Assembly (NCBI GenBank): GCA_027491255.1
Contig: JAIXWM010000046.1
Span: forward strand, 1 to 64,000
Origin: Rubrivivax sp.
Lineage (GTDB): Bacteria > Pseudomonadota > Gammaproteobacteria > Burkholderiales > Burkholderiaceae_C
DNA: 64,000 bases
Direction: 5' to 3'
A program made the position numbers and the translations under genes. Position 1 is the stretch's first letter; each line of letters starts with the position of its first letter. The notes below the pieces were generated by a model. The model was not told where the DNA came from. It made no database searches and saw nothing but the letters and a program-made list of their open reading frames with translations. Below are positions 8,536 to 19,645 of this stretch, piece by piece.

Positions 8536-9531
8536 GTGAACCCCCTGCCCACCCTGGCCGAGATCGAGTCCGCGGCCGCCCTCGTGCACGAGGTCATGCC
8601 GCCCACGCCGCAATACGCCTGGCCGCTGCTGGCGCAGCGCCTGGGCACCGAGGTCTGGGTCAAGCACGAGAACCACACGCCCACCGGCGCCTTCAAGGTG
8701 CGCGGGGGGCTGGTCTACCTGCACGGCCTGAAGGCGCGCGAGCCGCAGTGCCCGGGCATCGTCTCGGCCACGCGCGGCAACCACGGGCAGTCGCTGGCGC
8801 TGGCCGCGCGCCGGCACGGCATCGGCGCGACCATCGTCGTGCCGCACGGCAACAGCCGCGAGAAGAACGCGGCGATGCGGGCCTTCGGCGCAACGCTGGT
8901 GGAGCACGGCGAGGACTTCCAGGCCGCCACCGAGCACGCCACGGCGCTGGCCGCGCGCGACGGGCTGCACCGCGTGCCCTCCTTCCACCGCGACCTGGTG
9001 CGCGGCGTGGCCACGGCCTGGGTCGAGTTCTTCCGTGCCGTGCCGCAGCTCGACGTGGTCTACGTGCCCATCGGGCTGGGCTCGGGGCTGTGCGCGGCCA
9101 TCGCCGCGCGCGCCGCGCTTGGCCGCCGCCTGCGCCTGGTGGGCGTGGTGTCGGCGCACGCGCGCGCCTATGCGCTGTCGCTGGCGCAGCGGCGCGCGGT
9201 GGCCTCGCCCGTCAGCACCCGGCTGGCCGACGGCATGGCCTGCCGCGTGCCCGACCCGGCCGCGCTGGCGCTGATGCTCGACCAGGTCGACGGCGTGGTC
9301 GAGGTCGACGACACCGAGATCGCGCAGGCGATGAAGGCGCTGTACCTCGACACCCACAACGTGGCCGAGGGCGCGGGCGCGGCCTCGCTGGCCGCCGCGT
9401 TGCAGCGCGCGCGCACCCACCCGGCCGAGAACGCCGGCCGCTGCATCGGCCTGACGCTGTGCGGCGGCAACGTCGACCACGAGGTCTTCGCCGAGGTGCT
9501 GGGGACGGCGATGCCCGGCGGGGGCGGATGA
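8536..9531 (+). CDS. PLP-dependent threonine/serine dehydratase family protein
   Basis: VKHENHTPTGAFKVRGGLVYL (PLP Lys), SATRGNHGQSLALAARR, LCGGNVD. GTG at 8536 preceded by ggaggtg; the ORF track extends to GTG 8527. Confidence 0.88.
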   Translation: MNPLPTLAEIESAAALVHEVMPPTPQYAWPLLAQRLGTEVWVKHENHTPTGAFKVRGGLVYLHGLKAREPQCPGIVSATRGNHGQSLALAARRHGIGATIVVPHGNSREKNAAMRAFGATLVEHGEDFQAATEHATALAARDGLHRVPSFHRDLVRGVATAWVEFFRAVPQLDVVYVPIGLGSGLCAAIAARAALGRRLRLVGVVSAHARAYALSLAQRRAVASPVSTRLADGMACRVPDPAALALMLDQVDGVVEVDDTEIAQAMKALYLDTHNVAEGAGAASLAAALQRARTHPAENAGRCIGLTLCGGNVDHEVFAEVLGTAMPGGGG

Positions 9532-9692
9532 GGGCCGGCCCGGGTTCGTGAGGGCCGGGCAACTGCACAGCGCGCTGCCGCGCGCTGCATCGGTCTTCGC
9601 CGCATCCTGTCCTCCTGCCGCGGCTGCCGATAATCAGCCGACGGCGTCGGTGCCCCGGCGCTGCCTGTCCCGGAACACCTGCAGCACCGCCC

Positions 9693-11180
9693 ATGGCCAT
9701 CAGTTTCGAAGACTACCGCCGGCACGACGCGCTCGGGCTGGCCACCGCCATCGCGCGCGGCGACTTCAGCGCGCAGGAGGTGGCGCAGGCCGCGCTGGCG
9801 CGGCTGCGCGCGGTCAACCCGCTGGTGGGGGCCGTCAGCTGGCTGGACGAGGCGCTGGCCGAGCGCCTGTGCCGCGGCGAGCCGGACCCCGCTGCCGCCG
9901 CCACCGGCCCCTTCGCCGGCGTGCCCTACTTCATCAAGGACCTGCACGCGCCGGTGCGGGGCGTGCCGCTGCGCCACGGCAGCCGGCTGTTCGAAGGTCA
10001 GGTGTTCGACTTCGACAGCGAGACGGTGGCGCGCCTGCGGCGCGCCGGGCTGCGCATCCTCGGCCGCACGGCCGCGCCCGAGTTCGGCATGAACGTCTCG
10101 ACCGAGCCCGTGCTGACCGGTCCGACGCGCAACCCCTGGAACCTCGATCACAGCGCCGGCGGCTCCAGCGGCGGGGCGGCGGCGGCGGTGGCCGCCGGCA
10201 TCCTGCCCGCGGCGCACGCCACCGACAGCGGGGGATCGATCCGCATCCCGGCCTCGGTCACCGGCCTCGTCGGGCTGAAGCCCACGCGCGGGCTCATCCC
10301 CACCGGCCCGCACCGCGGCGACGCCTCGCACGGCATGAGCCACGAGCACGCGGTGACGCGAACGGTGCGCGACTGCGCGGCGCTGCTGGACGCGGTCGCG
10401 GGCCCGGACGTGGGCGCGCCCTACTTCACACCGCGGCCGGCCACACCCTTCCTGCAGGCGATCTCGCAGCCACCGCGTCGGCTGCGCATCGCCTTCACCG
10501 TGCAGGACTTCACCGGCGCGCCGGTGCACCCCGACTGTGCCCAGGCGGTGCGCAGCGCCGCGCGGCGCCTGCAGGCGCTCGGGCACGCGGTGGAGACGGC
10601 AGCCCCGGCCTTCGATGCGCCCGCCCTGTTCGGCGCCAGCACCAAGCTGCTGCTGACCGGCCTGGCAGCACAGGTGAGCGCGCGCGAGCAGCAGCTCGGC
10701 CGCGCCGCGCGCGACGACGAGCTCGAACCGCTGACGCGCGCGGCGGTCGAGATGGGCCGGCGCGTCAGCGGTATCGAGTACACCTCGCAGCTGCCGGTCT
10801 TCAATACCCAGGTGCGCCGCCTGGCCGCCTTCTTCGAGGGCTGGGACGTGCTGCTGACACCCGCGCTCGCGCAGCCGCCGGCGCGCCTGGGCGAGCTCCA
10901 CACGCGCAGCACCGACATCGAGGACTACGGCCGCATGATGCGCCGCTACACCCCCTTCACCGGCCCGTTCAATGCCACCGGGCAGCCCGCGATCACCCTG
11001 CCGCTGCACTGGAACGCCGCCGGCCTGCCCATCGGCGTGCAGGCCGTGGCGCGCTTCGGGGACGACACCACGCTGCTGCAGCTCGCACGCGAGCTCGAGC
11101 AGGACTGCGGCGGCTTCGACCGCGTGGCCCCCCTGACCGCGCCGGGGCTGCACGCTGGACCCGCAAAGGACTTCCCATGA
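9693..11180 (+). CDS. Amidase (amidase signature family)
   Basis: [13 protein letters not shown]...GRTAAPEFG...[54 protein letters not shown] (Ser-Ser-Lys amidase motif). Confidence 0.92.
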   Translation: MAISFEDYRRHDALGLATAIARGDFSAQEVAQAALARLRAVNPLVGAVSWLDEALAERLCRGEPDPAAAATGPFAGVPYFIKDLHAPVRGVPLRHGSRLFEGQVFDFDSETVARLRRAGLRILGRTAAPEFGMNVSTEPVLTGPTRNPWNLDHSAGGSSGGAAAAVAAGILPAAHATDSGGSIRIPASVTGLVGLKPTRGLIPTGPHRGDASHGMSHEHAVTRTVRDCAALLDAVAGPDVGAPYFTPRPATPFLQAISQPPRRLRIAFTVQDFTGAPVHPDCAQAVRSAARRLQALGHAVETAAPAFDAPALFGASTKLLLTGLAAQVSAREQQLGRAARDDELEPLTRAAVEMGRRVSGIEYTSQLPVFNTQVRRLAAFFEGWDVLLTPALAQPPARLGELHTRSTDIEDYGRMMRRYTPFTGPFNATGQPAITLPLHWNAAGLPIGVQAVARFGDDTTLLQLARELEQDCGGFDRVAPLTAPGLHAGPAKDFP

Positions 11181-12499
11181 TCCTCGGATGCATCGCCGAC
11201 GACTTCACCGGCGCCACCGACCTGGCCAACAACCTGGTGCGCGCCGGCATGCGCACGGTGCAGACCATCGGCGTGCCCGAGGGCGACGCGGCGGCGGCCG
11301 CCCTGGCCGGGGTGGATGCGGTCGTGGTCGCGCTGAAGTCACGCACCGCGCCGGTGGACGAGGCCGTGGCGCAGTCGCTCGCCGCCTGCCGCTGGCTGCG
11401 CGCCGGCGGCGCGCGCCAGATCTATTTCAAGGTCTGCTCGACCTTCGACTCCACGCCGCGCGGCAACATCGGCCCGGTGGCCGAGGCGCTGATGGACGCG
11501 CTGGCGCAGGACCCGCCCGCGGGCACGGCGCCGGGCTTTGCCATCGTCACGCCGGCCTTCCCCGAGAACGGGCGCACCGTCTACAAGGGCCACCTCTTCG
11601 TCGGTGACGTGCTGCTGTCGGACAGCCCGATGCGCCACCACCCGCTGACGCCGATGACCGACGCCAACCTGGTTCGCGTGACGCAAGCGCAGCTGGCGCA
11701 CTCGCGCTGCGGCCTGATCGAGCACCGCACGGTGGCGCGCGGCGCGCCGGCGGTGCGCGAGCGCATGGCCGCGCTGCGCGCCGAGGGGGTGGCCTACGCC
11801 GTGGCCGACGCCGTGGGCGACGCCGACCTGCATGTGCTGGCGCAGGCCAGCGCCGAGCTGGCGCTGGTGGTGGCGGGCTCGGGCCTGGCAATAGGCATTC
11901 CGGCGCTGCATGGCCTGGCGCCCAGCGCGCAGGCCGCCCAGCTGCCGGCGGCCGCAGGCTCGCGTGCGGTCGTCAGCGGCAGCTGCTCGGCGGCGACGAA
12001 CGCGCAGGTCGCGGCCTTCATCGCCCACCCCGACGGCGGACCCGACCGCGCCTTCGCCATCGACCCGCTGCGCCTGGCCGCCGGCGAGGATCTGGCCGCG
12101 CATGCGCTGGCCTGGGCGCGGCCGCGCCTGGGCACGCGGCCGGTGCTGGTCTACGCCACCGCGGCCCCCGAGGCCGTGAAGGCCGCGCAGGCGCAGCTGG
12201 GCGCCGAGCGTGCCGGCGCGCTGGTGGAGCAGGCGCTCGCCCGCGTGGCCGCCGGGCTGGTGGAGGCCGGCGTGGGCCAGCTGCTGGTGGCTGGCGGCGA
12301 GACCTCCGGCGCCTGCGTGCAGGCCCTGGGCGTGCGCACGCTGCGCATCGGCCCGCAGATCGACCCCGGCGTGCCCTGGTGCCACGCCACGCCGCCGGCG
12401 CGGCCGGCCGGGCTGCACCTGGCACTGAAGTCGGGCAACTTCGGCGGGGTGGACTTCTTCACGCGGGCGTTTTCCGGCCTGGCGGCGGCAGGCGACTGA
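11177..12499 (+). CDS. otnK: Four-carbon acid sugar kinase family protein (3-oxo-tetronate kinase-like)
   Basis: [32 protein letters not shown]...IYFKVCSTFDSTPRGNIGPVAEAL...LALKSGNFGGVDFFTRA; ATGA overlap with the amidase stop. Confidence 0.9.
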   Translation: MILGCIADDFTGATDLANNLVRAGMRTVQTIGVPEGDAAAAALAGVDAVVVALKSRTAPVDEAVAQSLAACRWLRAGGARQIYFKVCSTFDSTPRGNIGPVAEALMDALAQDPPAGTAPGFAIVTPAFPENGRTVYKGHLFVGDVLLSDSPMRHHPLTPMTDANLVRVTQAQLAHSRCGLIEHRTVARGAPAVRERMAALRAEGVAYAVADAVGDADLHVLAQASAELALVVAGSGLAIGIPALHGLAPSAQAAQLPAAAGSRAVVSGSCSAATNAQVAAFIAHPDGGPDRAFAIDPLRLAAGEDLAAHALAWARPRLGTRPVLVYATAAPEAVKAAQAQLGAERAGALVEQALARVAAGLVEAGVGQLLVAGGETSGACVQALGVRTLRIGPQIDPGVPWCHATPPARPAGLHLALKSGNFGGVDFFTRAFSGLAAAGD

Positions 12500-12599
12500 T
12501 CCGAGGCCAGGCCCCGCACCGGCGCCCGCGCCCACGCCCTGCCGGGACTGAGGTGGAAAGGGTCTGTCCCGCATGCCCGCCATGCGCGCCCGGGCCCTG

Positions 12600-12710
12600 C
12601 GGCTGGATGGAGCGGACGCCACGGCAGGGCGGGACCGGCGGGACTGCACCCGGCGCCGAAGCCGGGCAGATTCGGCGGGATGGACCGCACCACGCGCGCG
12701 CTCAAAGGAC
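12600..12710 (+). pseudogene. Decayed duplicate of the otnK 3' end
   Basis: The intergenic sequence in one frame reads HGRAGPAGLHPAPKPGRFGGMDRTTRALKGLA versus otnK HATPPARPAGLHLALKSGNFGGVDFFTRAFSGLA. Also visible as an internal repeat in the 12151..12879 antisense translation. Confidence 0.6.
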
Positions 12711-12838
12711 TGGCTTGCAGCGCCCGGTCCTGCCGTCCAAGGCGGGGTGGAACGTCCGCCGCTTGCAGGTAAACCCTGTATCGCGCCCGGCCGCCCCGGC
12801 TTAGGCTTTGCGTTTTCGCCACCACAGGAGCGCGCACC

Positions 12839-14302
12839 ATGCGCCTGTTCGCCGCCTCGCTCGGCACCGAGACCAACACCTTCGCACCGATCCCGACGTC
12901 CCTGTCGAGCTTCCACGAGAGCTTCTACGCCGCGCCGGGGCAGCACCCCGAGGACGCCAAGCTCTGCACGGCCCCGCTGTGGGTGGCGCGGCGGCGCGCC
13001 CGCGCCGAGGGCTGGACACTGATCGAAGGCACGGCCACCTTCGCCGAACCCGCGGGACTGGTCTCGCGCGAGGCCTGGGACACGCTGCGCGAGGAGATCC
13101 TCGGCCAGCTGCGCGCGGCACTGCCGGTGGATGGCGTGCTGCTCGGCCTGCACGGCGCGATGGTGGCCGACGGCTGCGACGACTGCGAGGGCGAGCTGAT
13201 CGCGCAGGTGCGCGCCCTGGTCGGCCCCGACGTGCCCATCGGCGTCGAGCTCGACCCGCACTGCCACCTGACGGAAAAGCGCGTGCGCCACTCCACGCTC
13301 ATCATCTGCTTCAAGGAGTTCCCGCACATCGACTACGTCGAGCGCGGCGAAGAGGTGGTGGACCTGGTGCTGCGCACCATCCGCGGCGAGATCCGCCCAG
13401 TGATGTCGATGGTGGACTGCCGCATGATCGGCAGCTACCCGACCACGCGCGAGCCCATGCGCAGCTTCGTCGACCGCGTGAAGGCGCTGGAGGGCCGCGA
13501 CGGCGTGCTGTCGGTCTCACTCGCGCACTGCTTCCCCTATGCCGACGTGCCCGAGATGGGCTCGCGCGTGCTCGTCGTCACCGACGACCGCAAGACCGAG
13601 GGCGACCGCCTGGCCATGACGCTGGCGCACGAGTTCTTCTCGATGCGCGGCTCGACGATGCCGCCGCACCTGACGCCCGACGGCGTGATCGACGCGCTGC
13701 AGTCGTCCACCGGCACCGTCGTCTGCGCCGACCCCTCCGACAACCCGGGCGGCGGCGCGCCCGGCGACTCCACCTGGATCCTGCACCGGCTGATCGAGCG
13801 CGGCGTCACCGGCGTCGCGCTGGCGCCGCTGTGGGACCCGATGGCCGTGCGGCTGTGCTTCATGGCCGGCGAGGGCGGGCGGCTGCGCCTGCGCTTGGGC
13901 GGCAAGATCGCGCCCACCTCGGGCCTGCCCGTGGACGCCGAGGTCACGGTCACGGCGCTGCGCCGGCAGGCGCACCAGACCTTCGTCGGCGCCAAGGTGC
14001 CGCTGGGGGACTGCGCGACGATCGCCTTCGCCGGCATCGAGGTCGTGCTGATCTCCGACCGTACCCAGGCCTTCGGCCTGGACCTGTTCACGGCCCAGGG
14101 CGTGCGCCTGGACGACAAGCGCCTGGTCGTCGTCAAGTCGACCAACCACTTCCACGCCGCATTCGCGCCCATCGCCTCGCAGGTGCTGTACTGCGATGCC
14201 GGCGGCCCGATCCCGCGCGACCACCGCAAGGTGCCGTACACCCGAGTGCAGCGGCCGATCTGGCCGCTGGACGAGCAGGTCGCGCCCGTGGCGGTGGTCT
14301 GA
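12839..14302 (+). CDS. M81 family metallopeptidase (MlrC-like), paralog 1
   Basis: MRLFAASLGTETNTFAPIPTSLSSF...LLGLHGAMVADGCDDCEGELI...GVELDPHCHLT...DNPGGGAPGDSTWIL; strong MlrC pattern. Confidence 0.9.
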   Translation: MRLFAASLGTETNTFAPIPTSLSSFHESFYAAPGQHPEDAKLCTAPLWVARRRARAEGWTLIEGTATFAEPAGLVSREAWDTLREEILGQLRAALPVDGVLLGLHGAMVADGCDDCEGELIAQVRALVGPDVPIGVELDPHCHLTEKRVRHSTLIICFKEFPHIDYVERGEEVVDLVLRTIRGEIRPVMSMVDCRMIGSYPTTREPMRSFVDRVKALEGRDGVLSVSLAHCFPYADVPEMGSRVLVVTDDRKTEGDRLAMTLAHEFFSMRGSTMPPHLTPDGVIDALQSSTGTVVCADPSDNPGGGAPGDSTWILHRLIERGVTGVALAPLWDPMAVRLCFMAGEGGRLRLRLGGKIAPTSGLPVDAEVTVTALRRQAHQTFVGAKVPLGDCATIAFAGIEVVLISDRTQAFGLDLFTAQGVRLDDKRLVVVKSTNHFHAAFAPIASQVLYCDAGGPIPRDHRKVPYTRVQRPIWPLDEQVAPVAVV

Positions 14303-14388
14303 CCGCCGCGCTGCCCGACCGCAATCGCAATGCCGCGCCAGCCCCGGCGCCACTTCACTGTCACCCTTCAATGCCAGGAGACCCGACC

Positions 14389-14853
14389 TTGACGACCCCC
14401 TACGACCGCCTGAAGGCCCTGGGCCTGACGCTGCCCACCCCCGCGGTGCCGGTGGCCAACTACGTGCCCTACGTGCTGGCCAACGGATTCCTCTACCTCT
14501 CGGGCCAGGGTCCGCGGCGTGCCGACGGCACGATGGCCGCGGGCAAGGTGGGCTCCGAGGTCACCACCGAGCAGGCCTACCTGGACGCGCAGCTGACCGG
14601 GCTGAACCTGCTGGCCGTGGCCCACATGGCGCTCGGCGATCTCGCACGCGTGCGGCGCGTGGTCAAGGTGCTGGGCATGGTCAACGCCGTGCCCGACTTC
14701 GCCGACCACCCCAAGGTGATCAACGGCTGCTCCGATCTCTTCGTCAACGTGCTCGGCGACGCCGGTCGCCACGCGCGCTCGGCCGTCGGCATGGGCTCGC
14801 TGCCCGGCCGCATCACGGTGGAGATCGAGGCCATCCTGCAGGTCGACGGCTGA
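14389..14853 (+). CDS. RidA family protein
   Basis: YVPYVLANGFLYLSGQGPRR...QLTGLNLLAVAHMALGDLARVRRVVKVLGMVNAVPDF...SAVGMGSLPGRITVEIEAI. TTG 14389 with an upstream AGGAG; ATG 14371 is an alternative. Confidence 0.88.
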   Translation: MTTPYDRLKALGLTLPTPAVPVANYVPYVLANGFLYLSGQGPRRADGTMAAGKVGSEVTTEQAYLDAQLTGLNLLAVAHMALGDLARVRRVVKVLGMVNAVPDFADHPKVINGCSDLFVNVLGDAGRHARSAVGMGSLPGRITVEIEAILQVDG

Positions 14854-14867
14854 GCCGCGGCCAGGCG

Positions 14868-14916
14868 GAGCGCCCTTCCCCCCTGCCCGCCTGTCGGGCA
14901 GGGGGGAAGGGCGCTC
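14868..14916. terminator. Perfect 22-bp inverted repeat with 5-nt loop (terminator-like hairpin, no U-tract)
   Basis: GAGCGCCCTTCCCCCCTGCCCG - cctgt - CGGGCAGGGGGGAAGGGCGCTC, downstream of ridA and upstream of a substrate-binding protein gene. Confidence 0.75.
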
Positions 14917-15074
14917 AGCACCATGAGTGCCTGCGGCCTGCGGACACCCGGGAGAACCCGGTTGACGCCCGTACCGGCCGGCACTCCAATCTGCGACGGG
15001 CCCGGACGCCAGGACATACCGCCCCGTTGCGCCAGACCCTCACCGCCCCCCAAGAGACACAAGGAGACAAGTCC

Positions 15075-16691
15075 ATGATGCAACGCAGGCGCACCCTCCT
15101 GCAGGCCGGTCTGGCCTCGGCTGCCGTCGTCGGCACCGGCATCCCGAAGTTCGTCGGCGCCCAGTCCGGACAGAAGGTCGCGCGCATGGTCCCTCACGGC
15201 GACCTGCGCGTGCTCGACCCGATCTGGACCACGGCCAACATGACGGCCTACCACGGCGCGATGATCTACGACACGCTGTTCGGGATCGACGCCAACTTCA
15301 ACCCCCAGCCGCAGATGGTGGGCCGCTGGGACGTCTCGGCCGACCGCAAGACCTACACCTTCGAACTGCGCCCGGGCCTGAAGTGGCAGGACGGCACGCC
15401 CGTCACCTCGCGCGACTGCGTGGCCTCGATCCGCCGCTGGCAGGCCAAGGACGGCGGCGGCCAGCACCTGTTCCAGCGTGTGGCCGACCTGCCGGTGGTC
15501 GACGACAAGACCTTCCGCATCGTGCTGAAGGAGCCCTACGGCCTGCTGATCGACCTGCTGGCCAAGACGGCCACGCCGGTGTGCTTCATCATGAAGGCCG
15601 AGATCGCCGCCACCGACCCGAACACCCAGATCACCCGGCATATCGGCTCGGGCCCTTTCCGCTTCATCGAGTCGGACTACCGCCCCGGCAGCCGCGTCGT
15701 CTACGAGCGCAACCGCGACTACGTGCCGCGCAGCGAGCCCGCCTCGGGCATCGCCGGCGGCAAGCGTGCGCTGCTGGACCGCGTGATCTGGGACATCATG
15801 CCCGACGCGCAGACAGCCGCCAACGCACTGCTGGCCGGCGAGATCGACATGTTCGAGCAGCCTCCGATTGAACTGGTGCCGATGCTGAACCAGCCCAACA
15901 TCAAGATCGAGGTCTTCAACAAGCTCGGCAACGTCGGCTACGTGCGCCTGAACCACCTGCACGCGCCGTTCAACAACGTGCTCGCCCGGCGTGCGGCACA
16001 GCTGGCGATCAACCAGGAGGACATCCAGCGTGCGGCCATCGGCAACCCCGACTACTACCGCACCTGCGGCTCGCACTTCACCTGCGGCTCGAGCATGGGC
16101 GTGGAGGACGGCTCCGAGGCGCTGATGATGCGCACGCCGATGCCCGAGCGGCAGGCCCGCGCGCGTGAACTGCTCAGGCAGTCCGGCTACGACGGCAAGC
16201 CCATCACGCTGCTGCACGCGACCGACATCCACATCATGAACCAGACCATCCTGGTGGTGGCGCAGAACCTGCGCCAGGTCGGGTTCAACGTGCAGCTCGC
16301 CTCCTCCGACTGGGGCGGCGTGGTGGCCCGGCGCTCGAACCAGAACCCGCCGGACCAGGGCGGCTGGAACATCTTCTACACCTGGGGCGGCGGCAATGCC
16401 ACGGGCAGCCCCATCCTGCTGACCGGCCACGCCGCCACCGGGCGCCGCGCCTGGTTCGGCTGGCCCGAGAACGCGCTGCACGAGCAGTTGCGCAACGAAT
16501 GGGCGGCCGCACCGACGGTCGAGGCGCGGCGCGAGGTCACGCGCCGCATGAACCGCAACATGCACGAATACGTGCACGACGTGAAGACCGGCCAGTGGAT
16601 CCAGCCCACCGCCTACCGCAGCGACCGCATCCGCAACGTGATTGCGGTGCCCGAGGTGGTGCCGTGGTGGAACGTGGAGCGCGTGGGCTGA
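15075..16691 (+). CDS. Peptide/opine-type ABC transporter substrate-binding protein (SBP family 5), system 1
   Basis: MMQRRRTLLQAGLASAAVVGTGIPKFVGAQ...LDPIWTTANMTAYHGAMIYDTLFGID...YTFELRPGLKWQDGTPVTSRD. Confidence 0.92.
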   Translation: MMQRRRTLLQAGLASAAVVGTGIPKFVGAQSGQKVARMVPHGDLRVLDPIWTTANMTAYHGAMIYDTLFGIDANFNPQPQMVGRWDVSADRKTYTFELRPGLKWQDGTPVTSRDCVASIRRWQAKDGGGQHLFQRVADLPVVDDKTFRIVLKEPYGLLIDLLAKTATPVCFIMKAEIAATDPNTQITRHIGSGPFRFIESDYRPGSRVVYERNRDYVPRSEPASGIAGGKRALLDRVIWDIMPDAQTAANALLAGEIDMFEQPPIELVPMLNQPNIKIEVFNKLGNVGYVRLNHLHAPFNNVLARRAAQLAINQEDIQRAAIGNPDYYRTCGSHFTCGSSMGVEDGSEALMMRTPMPERQARARELLRQSGYDGKPITLLHATDIHIMNQTILVVAQNLRQVGFNVQLASSDWGGVVARRSNQNPPDQGGWNIFYTWGGGNATGSPILLTGHAATGRRAWFGWPENALHEQLRNEWAAAPTVEARREVTRRMNRNMHEYVHDVKTGQWIQPTAYRSDRIRNVIAVPEVVPWWNVERVG

Positions 16692-16717
16692 TACTAACCC
16701 GCGTTCGGGGATGCGTG

Positions 16718-16767
16718 CCGTTCGGGCTGAGCCTTTCGAAACCCTTCGACGCGCTCGGTGCGAACGG
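16718..16767. repeat. REP-like dispersed palindromic repeat ('FGLSLSKPFDAL' type)
   Basis: CCGTTCGGGCTGAGCCTTTCGAAACCCTTCGACGCGCTCGGTGCGAACGG; CCGTTCG/CGAACGG ends; translates as PFGLSLSKPFDALGANG, a translation I recognise from common Burkholderiales intergenic repeats. Confidence 0.7.
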
Positions 16768-16813
16768 CTACCCTTCCGATCGACGGACCCGAATCCGTAG
16801 GTAGCCCCCGCTG

Positions 16814-17758
16814 ATGCTGTCCTACATCCTGCGTCGCCTGCTGGGCGTGATCCCTGTCATGCTCGTGGTGGGCGTGTTCGTGTTCTCGCTGCTCCACCTG
16901 GCGCCGGGCGACCCGGCGGCCATCATCGCCGGCGACAACGCCACGGCCGAGAACATCGCCCGCATCCGCGCCAACCTGGGCCTGGACCGGCCCTTCCTGA
17001 CGCAGTTCCTCGACTGGGGCGGCGGCGTGCTGCGCGGCGACCTCGGTGTGTCGATGTTTTCCGGCCTGCCGGTGTCCAAGCTGATCATGCAGCGCGTCGA
17101 GGCCACGGCCTCGCTTGCAGCCAGCACGATGTTCGTGGCGGTGGTGCTGGCGGTGACGCTGGGCGTGCTCGCGGCCTGGAAGGCCGGCTCGTTGCTGGAC
17201 CGCGCTGTCATGGGCGTGGCAGTCACCGGCTTTTCGGTGCCGGTGTTCGTCGTCGGCTACCTGCTCGTGTACTTCCTGTCGATGAAGCTGCGCTGGTTCC
17301 CGGTGCAGGGCTACCGGCCCATCGCCGACGGCCTGTGGGACTGGGCGCGCCACCTCGTGCTGCCCTCGCTGGCGCTGGGCCTGGCCTACGTGGCGCTGAT
17401 CGCCCGCATCACCCGCACCAGCATGCTCGAGGTGATGTCCGAAGACTACATGCGCACCGCGCGCGCCAAGGGCGTGGCCACGGCGCCGCTGCTGCTGCGC
17501 CATGCGCTGAAGAACGCCGCGGTGCCCATCGTCACCGTCATCGGCATTGGCGTGGCGCTGCTGATCTCGGGCGTGGTCATCACCGAGAGCGTGTTCAACA
17601 TCCCCGGCATCGGTCGCCTGGTGGTGGACGCGATCACGCGCCGCGACTACCCGATCATCCAGGGGGTCATGATCGTCTTCGCCGGCGTCTACGTGCTGAT
17701 CAACCTCGCGGTGGACGTGCTGTACTGCTTCATCGACCCCCGCATCAGGTACCGATGA
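16814..17758 (+). CDS. Oligopeptide ABC transporter permease (DppB-like), system 1
   Basis: MLSYILRRLLGVIPVMLVVGVFVFSLLHLAPGDPAAIIAG...ITESVFNIPGIGRLVVDAI. Confidence 0.93.
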   Translation: MLSYILRRLLGVIPVMLVVGVFVFSLLHLAPGDPAAIIAGDNATAENIARIRANLGLDRPFLTQFLDWGGGVLRGDLGVSMFSGLPVSKLIMQRVEATASLAASTMFVAVVLAVTLGVLAAWKAGSLLDRAVMGVAVTGFSVPVFVVGYLLVYFLSMKLRWFPVQGYRPIADGLWDWARHLVLPSLALGLAYVALIARITRTSMLEVMSEDYMRTARAKGVATAPLLLRHALKNAAVPIVTVIGIGVALLISGVVITESVFNIPGIGRLVVDAITRRDYPIIQGVMIVFAGVYVLINLAVDVLYCFIDPRIRYR

Positions 17759-18594
17759 TGACGCTGGCCGGCACGCTCGAAGGCATGCGCCGACACCCGA
17801 CGGTCGCGGTGGGCGCGGTGATGATCGCGCTGATCGCGCTCGCGGCGCTGCTGGCACCCTGGATCGCCGGCGACCCGCTGGTCTTCGAGCCGATCAACCG
17901 CCTGAAGGCACCGTCGGCCGATTTCTGGCTCGGCACCGACAGCCTGGGTCGCGACGTCTACGCCCGCCTCGTCCACGGGGCGCGCATCTCGCTGCTGGTG
18001 GGCGTGTCTGTGGCGGCGCTGGCCGTGCTGGCCGGGGCGCTGGCGGGCCTGCTGGCGGGCTACTTCCCGCGCGTGGACGCGGTGCTGATGCGCGTGATGG
18101 ACGGGGTCATGGCGATCCCGGCGATCCTGCTGGCCATCGCGCTCGTGGCGCTGCTGGGCGCCAGCGTCAAGGTGGTCATCATCGCGATCGCCATCCCCGA
18201 GGTGCCACGGGTGTGCCGCCTGGTGCGCTCAGTGGTGCTGTCGGTGCGCAACCTGCCGTATGTCGAAGCGGCGCGCTCCAACGGCACCCGGGTCGTCACG
18301 CTGCTGCGCCGCCACATCCTGCCCAGCACGGTGGCGCCGTTGATCGTGCAGGCCACCTACATCTGCGCCTCGGCCATCCTGACCGAAGCCGGGCTGAGCT
18401 TCCTGGGCGCCGGCACGCCGCCGGAATTCCCGACCTGGGGCAACATGATCGCCTCCAACCGCATGTTCCTGATGCTGGCGCCCTGGACGGTCTTCGCCCC
18501 CGGGGTCTGCCTGGCGCTGGTCGTGCTCGCGGTCAACCTGCTCGGTGACGGCCTGCGCGACCGTCTGGACCCGCGCATCTCCAGGAGCATGTGA
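17755..18594 (+). CDS. Oligopeptide ABC transporter permease (DppC-like), system 1
   Basis: [34 protein letters not shown]...[25 protein letters not shown]; overlaps the preceding stop. Confidence 0.93.
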   Translation: MMTLAGTLEGMRRHPTVAVGAVMIALIALAALLAPWIAGDPLVFEPINRLKAPSADFWLGTDSLGRDVYARLVHGARISLLVGVSVAALAVLAGALAGLLAGYFPRVDAVLMRVMDGVMAIPAILLAIALVALLGASVKVVIIAIAIPEVPRVCRLVRSVVLSVRNLPYVEAARSNGTRVVTLLRRHILPSTVAPLIVQATYICASAILTEAGLSFLGAGTPPEFPTWGNMIASNRMFLMLAPWTVFAPGVCLALVVLAVNLLGDGLRDRLDPRISRSM

Positions 18595-18595
18595 C

Positions 18596-19641
<1,046 letters not shown>

Positions 19642-19645
<4 letters not shown>

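Noticed and set aside
9548-11176. N-terminal extension of the 983-aa ORF ending at 12499
   Set aside because: Overlaps the amidase gene in another frame with Arg/Pro-rich sequence; the real OtnK-like protein starts at 11177.
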